The notes: generated from the sequence alone by a model not told the origin. Numbered from the stretch's first letter, positions 1-6,864 are shown. The stretch: 6,947 nt of DNA from CANJQH01 sp031368515 (GCA_031368515.1 JANMNW010000171.1:1-6947), one strand, 5' to 3'. Program-made: numbers and translations.

Positions 1-2
1 TC

Positions 3-284
3 TATCAGCTGTTCCGCGACATCCGTGATCGCTACGGCGTCACCGTTGTCATCGTCAGCCATGACCGTGAGATCGCCCGCCACGTTGATCGTGTGGTCGG
101 CATTCAAGACGGCAAAGTGGCCACAGAAATTGGGCTGCACACGGGCGGTGTGGCGCGCACCGTGCTGGATTCGGCCGGACGCCTGCAAATTCCGAAAGCC
201 ATGCGCGAGCAATACGGCATCGCCGGGCGCGTGACGATCGAAAGCACCGATGAGGGCATTCTGGTCAAACCGATTGAACAATGA
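3..284 (+). CDS. ABC transporter ATPase with C-terminal AbrB/SpoVT domain (3' part only)
   Basis: This is the last 93 codons of a gene that begins before the window, open from position 3 to the TGA at 282-284. Residues 1-40 are the end of an ABC nucleotide-binding domain: a beta strand leads into the switch (H-loop) motif VSHD with His20, then the usual tail 'DRVVGIQDGKV'. Walker A, the signature motif and Walker B lie upstream of the window. After a linker (about 41-53), residues 54-93 read as an AbrB/MazE/SpoVT swapped-hairpin domain: D56, G59-R60, I63-P64-K65, then M67-R68, 'YGI', and a final hairpin ending 'GILVKPIE'. In that superfamily this fold normally binds DNA as a dimer. Here it is joined in frame to a transporter ATPase. 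The gene overlaps the next ATPase by ATGA, so the two are probably co-translated as partners. The domain assignments are confident from motifs. What the AbrB part does (DNA binding, dimerisation or something else) is unknown. Confidence 0.88.
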   Translation, partial: YQLFRDIRDRYGVTVVIVSHDREIARHVDRVVGIQDGKVATEIGLHTGGVARTVLDSAGRLQIPKAMREQYGIAGRVTIESTDEGILVKPIEQ

Positions 285-994
285 AGCCGTCGAACATGAC
301 AGAGCAGACAAACGGACCTGCCATATCCGCGCGCGATCTCACGCGGGTGTACGGGTCGGGCAATACCGCGGTGTATGCCTTGCGCGGCATCAACCTGGAC
401 GTGGCGCAAGGCGAGTGGATCGGCGTCAAGGGGCGCAGCGGCAGCGGCAAAACCACGCTGCTCAATTGCGTCAGCGGGCTGGACCGGCCCACCCAGGGTG
501 AAATTCTTTGCTTTGGCCAGAACATCAACAGGTTCAGCGACGCGCGCATGACGGAGTGGCGCCGTCATTCGGTCAGCTTCATGTTTCAGTCCTTTGCGCT
601 GATGCCGACGCTGTCGGCGTATGAAAATGTGGACCTGCCAATGCGCATTGGCGGAAAGCATCGGCGCAAACAGCGCGCCCTGGAGTGCCTCGACCTGGTG
701 GGCATGGGCAAATGGGCCGATCACCGGCCGTACGAGATGTCTGGCGGCCAGCAGCAGCGCGTGGCGCTGGCGCGGGCGCTGGCCAGCCAGCCGCGCCTGT
801 TGATTGCCGACGAACCCACCGGCGAGCTGGACACCACTACCAGCAAGGAAATTCTGGAGTTGGTGCGCAAAATTGTGCTGAGCGAAGGCGTGACTGTGAT
901 CATGTCGTCGCACGATCCGCTCGCCCTCAGCAGCACCGATCGGGTGGTTGAGTTAAAGGACGGGGCGATTGTCAATTCGTCGCGCCGAGCTTGA
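281..994 (+). CDS. ABC transporter ATP-binding protein, LolD/MacB-ATPase type
   Basis: This is a complete 237-residue ABC ATPase of the group that energises FtsX-type permeases (LolD, MacB NBD, FtsE). It should hydrolyse ATP on the cytoplasmic face of the membrane. All catalytic motifs are present: Walker A GRSGSGKT at 51-58, Q-loop Gln103 in 'FQSF', signature MSGGQ at 153-157, Walker B 'LLIADEP' with Asp177 and catalytic Glu178, D-loop GELD at 181-184, and switch His211 in SSHD. The length is normal for a stand-alone subunit. The ATG at 281 overlaps the stop of the upstream ATPase (ATGA) and has no good Shine-Dalgarno at the right distance, which points to translational coupling. An in-frame ATG at 296 is a possible alternative start and would remove only five residues. 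The last 23 bp overlap the end of the permease gene on the other strand. The likely partner is that permease; the substrate is unknown. Unlike the upstream ATPase, this one has no extra C-terminal domain. Confidence 0.95.
   Translation: MKPSNMTEQTNGPAISARDLTRVYGSGNTAVYALRGINLDVAQGEWIGVKGRSGSGKTTLLNCVSGLDRPTQGEILCFGQNINRFSDARMTEWRRHSVSFMFQSFALMPTLSAYENVDLPMRIGGKHRRKQRALECLDLVGMGKWADHRPYEMSGGQQQRVALARALASQPRLLIADEPTGELDTTTSKEILELVRKIVLSEGVTVIMSSHDPLALSSTDRVVELKDGAIVNSSRRA
972..994. other. Tail-to-tail overlap of ATPase and permease genes
   Basis: The + strand ATPase stops at 992-994 and the - strand permease stops at 972-974 (read on the minus strand), so 23 bp encode the C-termini of both proteins (…NSSRRA and …KLGATN). 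No hairpin with a T-run terminator is visible here, and the overlap leaves no room for one between the genes. Each transcript must therefore end inside the other gene, giving mRNAs that are complementary at their 3' ends. Confidence 0.9.
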
Positions 995-3900
995 CCACTT
1001 CGAACACTTTGAGCCGGCGCAGGAAGATCAGGCTGCCAACCAGCACTGCAACCAACGCAATGGTCAACGCGATGTAAAACAGCAGCGTATCCTGCCAGGC
1101 CACGCGGACGAAAAACGAGGGCACGCTTTGAATCAACGAGCCGCCGATCTGCAGAAAGGGCACAAACAGACGGCTGACCAGCAGCCCGATGCCGCCGCCG
1201 ATGGCCGCGCCCAGCACCACGATGAACGTCTGCAAAAACACCACATACATCGACATCTGGCCGGCTGACAATCCCATGGCCCGCATCACGCCGATTTCGA
1301 TTGAGCGGCGGCGAAACGACAGCAGCGCATACACCGCAAAGCCCGTCAACGTCAGCAGTGTGACAAATACAAAGCTTGCGCTGAGCATGCCGAACATGCC
1401 CTGTCGCTCCGGGCGGGCCTGTTCCTTGAGCATGATGGCGCGCGTGTCTTCCACCGTCGAAACCAGAAAATCATGCTTTTCAACCGCGATGCTGGCCACT
1501 TCGCGCCCGTCCGTGCTGGGTTCGGTTGCCAGTAATACCTCGTAGGGCACTTCCTTGCCCAGCCACTCAAACGTGTAGCCGATGTCCGTCACAAATCCGA
1601 CATCGGTGTCGTTCACGCCCGCGATCGGGAAGTATGTGAAGCCGCCGCGCACGGTGTAGGTGACATTGACGGGCGTGGCATCCAGCGAGAATTTGAGAAT
1701 CAGCGTGTCGCCGATCGACAAGCCGTTCTCGCTCAAAAAGCGTTGCGGGGCAAGCAGGCCGCTGCGCGTCTTGCCCATGCTGTTCATCAGCTCCCCAAAT
1801 GAACGCGTGGCGTAATCGGCGCGAAACGCCGACGCGGCGATGTCATGAAACTGGCGACGGTCGACGGCATACACTTTGTAGATGGTGTTTTCTTCTACGC
1901 GCAAAGCCTGCGGCGCCGTGCGGATTTCGGCCACGCGCGCATAGTTGCGCACACCCGGAATCAGCAGATGATTTTCGACGGGCGGAAAAGTCCACAGCTC
2001 GGGTTTGTTGGCTTCGGCCGAACTGGGGGGCGGCGCGAAGGGTCCGGGCGGCGGCTTGTTCGACTCGCCGTTTTCGATCAGCCGGGTGTCACCACCCACC
2101 TGCAACAGCGTGCTTTCGCGCAAATGCTGGTCCAGCGTGCGCGCGGCCGATGCGCCAAAGATCGCGACGCCCAGCGTGAAGATGAGCAGCACCAGCGGCG
2201 CGATGTAATCGCCCGGTGAGCGGGCCAGCTCGCGCAAGGCCAGAAACACCGGCAGCAGGGGGCCCCGGCTGATTTCGCCGATGCTCAGCACGCGCGCCAG
2301 GATGCCGACCACGACGGGCAGCAAGCGAGCCGCCAGCAGACCCAGCGCCGTCACCGTCAGCACCGGCACCAGAAAGCGCACTGGATCGCGGAACGGGTCA
2401 TCGCTGGCGGTGAGGCGCGCAACCGTGGCGCCCAGCTCGCCCGCGCGTTCAAGCTGTGTGGTGATGGTGGCCAGGCTGCCGCGTTGCCGCAGTTGGATAT
2501 AGCTGTAAACGCACGGAATCAGCAGCAGGACATCCAAAAACGCGCGCTGCCAGAATGGTTTGCGAAGACTGCGCGCGCGTCCCACGCCATGCGAAATAAT
2601 GTTGCCGCGAGCGGTGCTCAGCACCGGCAAAAGCGTGATCACCACGGCAGCAAGCGCGGCATAAACCGCCGTTCGCAGTACCGGCGGTGTCACGCGGAAG
2701 ACTTGCTCAAACGTGGTGCGGTCAAACGAGAATTCCAGAAACGAGCGGGTGTTGGCAATCATGCCGGCCACGGCCAGCCCGAGCACCAGGCCCAAGCCCA
2801 AAGCGGCGATGCCCAGCAGCAGGCTCTGAATCAAATAAAGCAAAAACACATCGACCGACGACGAGCCGCGGCTTTGCAGAATCGCCAGCTCGGCTTCTTG
2901 CTGCCGCACGACCATGCCGGAGATCAGCGCCAAAAAGTAAATCACCATCGCAAACGCCGGCAAGCTGAAGATGGTCAGCACCAGGTTGAGCTCGTTGGCC
3001 GATTTGCGATAGTCGGCCAGCGCATCGATCACGCGCGATGACACCTTGAATGACGGGTTGATTTGAAAGATCTCGCGCTTGAATGTGGCCGCCCGGCTGA
3101 GCAGCGGATCGACCGCGTCCACCGTCAGCGAGTTCGAATCCAGCTGCAGGTTCCACAGCGCCAGTGTGACCACATACGGATAGGTGCGCATCACGCGCTC
3201 GCGCAGCACGTCTTCGGGTATCAGAAAAGATTCGCGCATGCTGGCGGGCGCCAGCGTCCAGAAATCTTCACGCGCATCGCGAGCGTTCCAAATGCCCGTG
3301 ACCGTAATCGGCAGCGGAATGAATCGCTCGACCAGCGTGCTGCCATTCTCGTCGTTGACCGTCTCGCGGTAGCTCACCGCAACGGTGAAGGCGTCGCCGG
3401 CCACGATGCCGTATTTGTTGGCCATCTGCCGCTCGATCATCACCTCCACCGGCTTGTCGGTGCTGATTTGCTGCATGCCGCCCGGCGCGCGCCCTTCGTC
3501 CATTTCGATGTGCGACTCAATGCCTTCGATCACATCGAAAGACGCAAAAAACAAATAGGGCGGCACGATGGTGCGGTTGCGGTTGAACAGCGATTCTTCT
3601 TTGGCTTCCTTGGGAAGCTCGTATTTGGCCACGCTGTTGCCGGAGGAGTAGACCCGAAAGCGGTCGGTGGAAATGGTCCGGTACAACTCGTTGACCGGCA
3701 GAATCGCGCGCGTCCGCGCGTTCTGCGCGTATTCGTTCAGCACGTCATAGGCTTTGGCGTCGACCTTGCCCGCGTCGAAGCTGATGAACGTGAACAGCAG
3801 GCTGAACGGAGAGCGCGGGCCGGCGACGATGGAATCGCCCTCGGCCTGCTGCAGGCGCTGGCGCAGCACGTTGGCCTGAGCCACATTGACATAGGCGGGA

Positions 3901-4037
3901 ATCGCCACCGCCAGCGCCACCGCAAGCGACATGCCCATGAGCATGCACAACGTCAGCGCCCGCTGATAAAACAGCCTGCGCAACGCCAGGGTGACGAGCG
4001 AAAGGTAGCGCAAAAACGCGCGCAAGATCGCGGTCAT
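972..4037 (-). CDS. FtsX-family ABC transporter permease, duplicated (MacB/LolC-like)
   Basis: This 1021-residue inner-membrane permease probably works with the adjacent ATPases and adaptor to move a lipid, peptide or drug-like substrate out of the membrane. Ten hydrophobic segments can be read, at about 27-50, 350-376, 396-428, 453-475, 498-516, 554-584, 611-632, 884-908, 928-958 and 983-1007. Two large extracytoplasmic domains lie at about 51-349 and 633-883. FtsX-type cytoplasmic coupling motifs occur twice, after TM2 (E383-L-A-I-L-Q-S-R-G391) and after TM8 (E914-I-G-V-M-R-A-M-G922), so the protein is two FtsX units in tandem, linked by two extra helices. The second extracytoplasmic domain starts with a proline-rich stretch (about 661-672). 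The length is well above that of single-unit permeases such as LolC/E (about 400) and nearer the duplicated YbbP type (about 800), with larger outer domains. The ATG at 4037-4035 lies 6 bp after the adaptor stop, with only a weak Shine-Dalgarno, so it is probably co-translated with the adaptor. Family is certain; substrate unknown. Confidence 0.93.
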   Translation of the reverse strand: MTAILRAFLRYLSLVTLALRRLFYQRALTLCMLMGMSLAVALAVAIPAYVNVAQANVLRQRLQQAEGDSIVAGPRSPFSLLFTFISFDAGKVDAKAYDVLNEYAQNARTRAILPVNELYRTISTDRFRVYSSGNSVAKYELPKEAKEESLFNRNRTIVPPYLFFASFDVIEGIESHIEMDEGRAPGGMQQISTDKPVEVMIERQMANKYGIVAGDAFTVAVSYRETVNDENGSTLVERFIPLPITVTGIWNARDAREDFWTLAPASMRESFLIPEDVLRERVMRTYPYVVTLALWNLQLDSNSLTVDAVDPLLSRAATFKREIFQINPSFKVSSRVIDALADYRKSANELNLVLTIFSLPAFAMVIYFLALISGMVVRQQEAELAILQSRGSSSVDVFLLYLIQSLLLGIAALGLGLVLGLAVAGMIANTRSFLEFSFDRTTFEQVFRVTPPVLRTAVYAALAAVVITLLPVLSTARGNIISHGVGRARSLRKPFWQRAFLDVLLLIPCVYSYIQLRQRGSLATITTQLERAGELGATVARLTASDDPFRDPVRFLVPVLTVTALGLLAARLLPVVVGILARVLSIGEISRGPLLPVFLALRELARSPGDYIAPLVLLIFTLGVAIFGASAARTLDQHLRESTLLQVGGDTRLIENGESNKPPPGPFAPPPSSAEANKPELWTFPPVENHLLIPGVRNYARVAEIRTAPQALRVEENTIYKVYAVDRRQFHDIAASAFRADYATRSFGELMNSMGKTRSGLLAPQRFLSENGLSIGDTLILKFSLDATPVNVTYTVRGGFTYFPIAGVNDTDVGFVTDIGYTFEWLGKEVPYEVLLATEPSTDGREVASIAVEKHDFLVSTVEDTRAIMLKEQARPERQGMFGMLSASFVFVTLLTLTGFAVYALLSFRRRSIEIGVMRAMGLSAGQMSMYVVFLQTFIVVLGAAIGGGIGLLVSRLFVPFLQIGGSLIQSVPSFFVRVAWQDTLLFYIALTIALVAVLVGSLIFLRRLKVFEVVKLGATN

Positions 4038-4043
4038 AGGCGC

Positions 4044-5390
4044 TCAAGGCGAAACAACAATGTCGCCTTCCTTCAATCCATCCAGAATTTCCAGCCGATC
4101 TCCGCCTTCCAGCCCGGTCTTGACATCGACGCGTTGCTCCGTGCCATCCTGTTTGCGCACCACCACAAAGCGCCGCGCGCGAAAGGTGCGCACCACTTGC
4201 GGCGGCACCCACAGCACGCCTTCCTTGGCCGAGCTCTGCGTTTTGACGCGCGCCAGCGCGCCCGATTCCATCTTGGGTTTGCCGCTCAATTCGACGCGCA
4301 CCACGCGCGCACGGCCCTGGCTGCCGATGCCGCCGCCCGTGGCTTCGTTGCCGATGATCGGCACTTTTGCGATCGAGCCCAGGATCGGTTCGCTGTCCAC
4401 GCCCAAAAACTGCACGCTGACGACCTGACCCAGGCTGATCTCGTTGAGCTGTTCCTCGGTTGGCGTGGCCACCAGCTCCAGATCGCCGGGTTTGGCCACC
4501 ACCATCAGCGGCGAGAGCGCGCGCACGTTGTCGCCGACTTTGATCGAAATCAAGCCAACTTCGCCCTCAAACGGCGCAACCAGCGAGCCGTTGAGGATCT
4601 TGCCCTGCGTCGATTCGACCGCGATGCGCGCGGTCTCGATCGCTTCGATTTGCGCCGGATCGATGGTGCCTTTTAGCTGCCGCACGCGAATCTCGGCGCG
4701 CTCGACATCGGCGGCCAGCAGCCGCGCTTCAAGTTCCAGCGCGCGCAGCCCGCGATCGGCGTCGCTCAGACTCGCCAGCACGCGTTCGCGCTCAATCAGT
4801 GCTTCTTCGAGAATTTTTGCCGCGTTGTCGGCGCCGGCCTGGTCGAAATTGGCGCGCGCCTGCTTGATCGAATTTTCGATCTCCGCGATGCGCTTGTCGA
4901 TGCGCTTGAGATCGTTGTTCAGCACGCCGTTGTCCCCGCCGGCGCGAGTGCGCGCCACTTCGTAGCGCAGCTTGGCTTGTTCCAGGTCGAGTTGCGCCAG
5001 ACGCACGGTTTCGCTGAATGTCGTCACGGTATTTGACAGCACCGCTTGCGCGGTTCGCAGCCGGATGGTCTCTTGTTCGAGCTGAGCCTTGAGATCGGTC
5101 AAATCGAGCTCGGCCAGAATGTCGCCGGCTTTGACTTTGTCGCCTTCTTTGACATTGAGCTTGTAGAGCCGGCCGTCAGTTTGAAAGGCCAGCGTCTCGG
5201 ACGATGCCGGCTGCACGCGCGCGTTGAACTCGACGCCGCGCGCCACCAGACCGCGCTGCACTTCAAACGTCGGGGGCGCGGGCGTCGGCAGATCGGGCAC
5301 CGGGGTGGGGTTGATGGGTTGGGCATTGCCGCACGCTGCAAGAAGCGAGGCAATGCCAGTAACGATCACAAGTGTTTGGGTGAACTTCAC
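4044..5390 (-). CDS. Lipoprotein periplasmic adaptor, HlyD/MacA-like
   Basis: This is a membrane-fusion/adaptor subunit of a tripartite-type ABC exporter, 448 residues from the GTG at 5390-5388. That start is chosen because a strong AGGAG lies 8 nt upstream and because it gives a clean lipoprotein signal: K2, hydrophobic 7-18, lipobox LAAC with Cys20. A proline/threonine-rich tether follows (24-40). Residues 46-97 form the first half of the barrel/lipoyl region, with lipoyl motif 'VKEGDKVKAGD' at 80-90. Residues about 98-265 are a long charged alpha-helical hairpin (coiled coil). The second lipoyl half begins at 'VAPFEGEVG' (271-279) and has VGD at 285-287. A beta-barrel (about 300-385) and a membrane-proximal domain ending 'GLKEGDIVVSP' complete the usual order. 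It is the first gene of an operon with the FtsX permease 6 bp downstream. No TolC-like gene is in view, so it may act at a single membrane. Domain calls rest on motif reading; partner specificity is inferred from adjacency. Confidence 0.93.
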   Translation of the reverse strand: MKFTQTLVIVTGIASLLAACGNAQPINPTPVPDLPTPAPPTFEVQRGLVARGVEFNARVQPASSETLAFQTDGRLYKLNVKEGDKVKAGDILAELDLTDLKAQLEQETIRLRTAQAVLSNTVTTFSETVRLAQLDLEQAKLRYEVARTRAGGDNGVLNNDLKRIDKRIAEIENSIKQARANFDQAGADNAAKILEEALIERERVLASLSDADRGLRALELEARLLAADVERAEIRVRQLKGTIDPAQIEAIETARIAVESTQGKILNGSLVAPFEGEVGLISIKVGDNVRALSPLMVVAKPGDLELVATPTEEQLNEISLGQVVSVQFLGVDSEPILGSIAKVPIIGNEATGGGIGSQGRARVVRVELSGKPKMESGALARVKTQSSAKEGVLWVPPQVVRTFRARRFVVVRKQDGTEQRVDVKTGLEGGDRLEILDGLKEGDIVVSP

Positions 5391-5396
5391 GAACAA

Positions 5397-5403
5397 CTCT
5401 CCT
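5397..5403 (-). promoter_or_regulatory. Ribosome binding site of the adaptor gene
   Basis: On the minus strand AGGAGAG is followed 8 nt after AGGAG by GTG (5390-5388) and then the lipoprotein signal sequence. It is the best Shine-Dalgarno seen in the window. It decides the start against an in-frame extension to 5522, which has no signal peptide at its N-terminus and would run into the divergent aminotransferase gene. Confidence 0.85.
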
Positions 5404-5415
5404 GCGAAGGGTTCA

Positions 5416-5421
5416 AGTTTA
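5416..5421 (-). promoter_or_regulatory. Possible -10 element for the adaptor-permease operon
   Basis: Minus-strand TAAACT (four of six matches to TATAAT) sits about 13 nt upstream of the AGGAG site, which would give a short leader of about 20 nt. No convincing -35 hexamer is found 16-18 bp further upstream, so this is a weak call based on position and composition. Confidence 0.3.
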
Positions 5422-5440
5422 GCGTGTTTGGCGCTTCCGG

Positions 5441-5448
5441 GGCATGCC
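5441..5448. promoter_or_regulatory. 8-bp palindrome in the divergent intergenic region (possible operator)
   Basis: GGCATGCC is a perfect palindrome near the middle of the 103-bp gap between the divergent adaptor and aminotransferase genes. A separate 7-bp inverted pair, GGCGCTT (5430-5436) and AAGCGCC (5473-5479), flanks it with centres 43 bp apart, about four helical turns. Either could be a regulator site. In GC-rich DNA such short matches also arise by chance, so confidence is low. Confidence 0.22.
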
Positions 5449-5481
5449 GTTTGCCATAGGCGGGAAAAGACAAAGCGCCGA

Positions 5482-5487
5482 TAGAAT
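5482..5487 (+). promoter_or_regulatory. Possible -10 element for a leaderless aminotransferase mRNA
   Basis: TAGAAT differs from TATAAT at one position and ends 6 nt before the GTG start codon at 5494. Transcription from it would begin at or next to the start codon. No Shine-Dalgarno lies upstream of the GTG, which agrees with a leaderless transcript. A -35 match at normal spacing is not evident. Confidence 0.4.
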
Positions 5488-5493
5488 TCCAGA

Positions 5494-6840
5494 GTGACCG
5501 TTAACCGAGATCGCCTGCGCACTGCGCTGGCCGCTGAGCGCGCGCACTTCGAACGGGCGCACCCTCGTTCCCGCGCGCTGTTTGAACGCGCTCAGACGAA
5601 TTTGCTGGGTGGCGTGCCGATGAATTGGATGGTGCGCTGGGCGGGCGATTTTCCGGTCTTTGTAACGGACGCGGCTGGCGCTCATTTTCGAGATGTCGAT
5701 GAGCTCGACTATATCGACTTTTGCTTAGGAGACACTGGCGCAATGACCGGTCACGCCCCGGCGGCGTCGGTGGCGGCGATAGCCGAACGCGCCGCGCGTG
5801 GCAGCACGCTGATGCTGCCGACCGAAAATTCGCTGTGGGTCGGCGCCGAGTTGGAGCGGCGCTTCGGCCTGCCATATTGGCAATTTGCCCTGACCGCCAC
5901 CGACGCCAACCGCTTTGCCATCCGGCTCGCCCGCCACATCACACGGCGCCAGTTGATTTTGGTGTTCAACTATTGCTATCACGGCACCGTTGACGAGACG
6001 TTGATCACGATCAACGAGGGCAAGCCCGGCCCGCGCCCGGGCAACCTGGGCATGGGCGTCAATCCGGCGCTGACCACGCGCGTAGTCGAGTTCAACGATC
6101 TGGGTGCGCTGGAGGCGGCGCTGGCCTCGCGCGATGTGGCGTGTGTGCTGGCCGAGCCGGCGTTGACGAACATCGGCATCGTGCAACCTGATCCCGGATT
6201 TCACGAAGCCCTGCGTGACATCACGCGCCGCACCGGCACGCTGCTGATCATCGATGAAACGCACACGATCTGCTGCGGCGAAGGCGGCTACACCCGTGCG
6301 CATGGTTTGCAGCCCGACATGCTGACGCTGGGCAAGCCGATTGCCGGGGGAATTCCGGCGGCTGTTTACGGCATGAGCGCCGAAGTCGCGCAGCGCATTC
6401 GGGAATCGACCGAGCGCGATTCGGCCGACACTGGTGGGATCGGCGGCACGCTGGCGGGCAACGCGCTATCGATCGCGGCCACACGCGCGACGCTTGAGCA
6501 TGTGCTGACGGCCAAGGCATTCGAGCGAACATTTGCGCTGGCTGAACGCTGGACGGGCGGAGTGCAAACCGTGATCGACACGCATCGATTGCCCTGGCAT
6601 GTCACCCGGCTGGGCAGCCGGGCGGAGTATTGGTTTTGCGCACAAGCGCCGCGCAATGGCGGAGAGGCTGCGGCCGCGACCGATGCCGATCTCGACCGTT
6701 ACATGCATCTGGCTGCGCTCAACCGCGGTATCTTGATGACGCCGTTTCACAACATGGCGCTCATGTGCGAAGCCACCAGCGAAGCCGATATCGACCGGCA
6801 CAGCGCGGTGTTTGCCGAATGCGTCGCGCAAATTGTTTAG
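5494..6840 (+). CDS. Class-III PLP-dependent aminotransferase, distant HemL-like
   Basis: This 448-residue protein has the fold-type I layout of class-III aminotransferases, cytoplasmic enzymes that move an amino group between an amine or amino acid and a keto acid through PLP. The Schiff-base lysine is K281 in 'TLGKPIAGG'; the PLP-ring aspartate is D254 in 'LLIIDETHT'. The PLP-stacking region YHG is at 162-164, the phosphate-binding segment TATDA at 134-138, and the late GTLAGN motif at 318-323. The 'LLGGVP' segment at 37-42 resembles the N-terminus of glutamate-1-semialdehyde aminomutase. Several active-site positions differ from that enzyme: DETHTICC replaces the usual DEV…GFR, and TATDA replaces SGTEA. 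True HemL function is therefore unlikely, and the substrate is not known. The GTG at 5494 is chosen because the following N-terminal helix fits the family; there is no Shine-Dalgarno (see the -10 site). It is transcribed away from the adaptor gene, with no clear functional tie to it. Confidence 0.88.
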   Translation: MTVNRDRLRTALAAERAHFERAHPRSRALFERAQTNLLGGVPMNWMVRWAGDFPVFVTDAAGAHFRDVDELDYIDFCLGDTGAMTGHAPAASVAAIAERAARGSTLMLPTENSLWVGAELERRFGLPYWQFALTATDANRFAIRLARHITRRQLILVFNYCYHGTVDETLITINEGKPGPRPGNLGMGVNPALTTRVVEFNDLGALEAALASRDVACVLAEPALTNIGIVQPDPGFHEALRDITRRTGTLLIIDETHTICCGEGGYTRAHGLQPDMLTLGKPIAGGIPAAVYGMSAEVAQRIRESTERDSADTGGIGGTLAGNALSIAATRATLEHVLTAKAFERTFALAERWTGGVQTVIDTHRLPWHVTRLGSRAEYWFCAQAPRNGGEAAAATDADLDRYMHLAALNRGILMTPFHNMALMCEATSEADIDRHSAVFAECVAQIV

Positions 6841-6864
6841 CGGCGCCGTCCTCGCGGCAGGCGG

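Noticed and set aside
104..913. 269-codon open frame on the - strand opposite the two ATPases
   Set aside because: It lies wholly opposite ABC ATPase sequence with intact catalytic motifs, has His/Arg/Gln-rich low-information composition, and shows no recognisable domain.
2484..3041. 185-codon + strand open frame within the permease gene
   Set aside because: It is antisense to the permease membrane region and is His/Gln/Arg-rich with no motif; a shadow frame.
3063..4676. Long (537-codon) open frame on the + strand opposite the permease and adaptor genes
   Set aside because: It is antisense to two proteins with clear domain motifs. Its translation is rich in His, Arg, Gln and Ala without any recognisable motif, and it crosses the boundary of both genes, as expected for a shadow frame in GC-rich DNA.
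5391..5522. 44-residue N-terminal extension of the adaptor from an ATG at 5522
   Set aside because: It would overlap the divergent aminotransferase, has Arg-rich sequence with no signal peptide, and bypasses the strong AGGAG-GTG start that gives a textbook lipoprotein signal.
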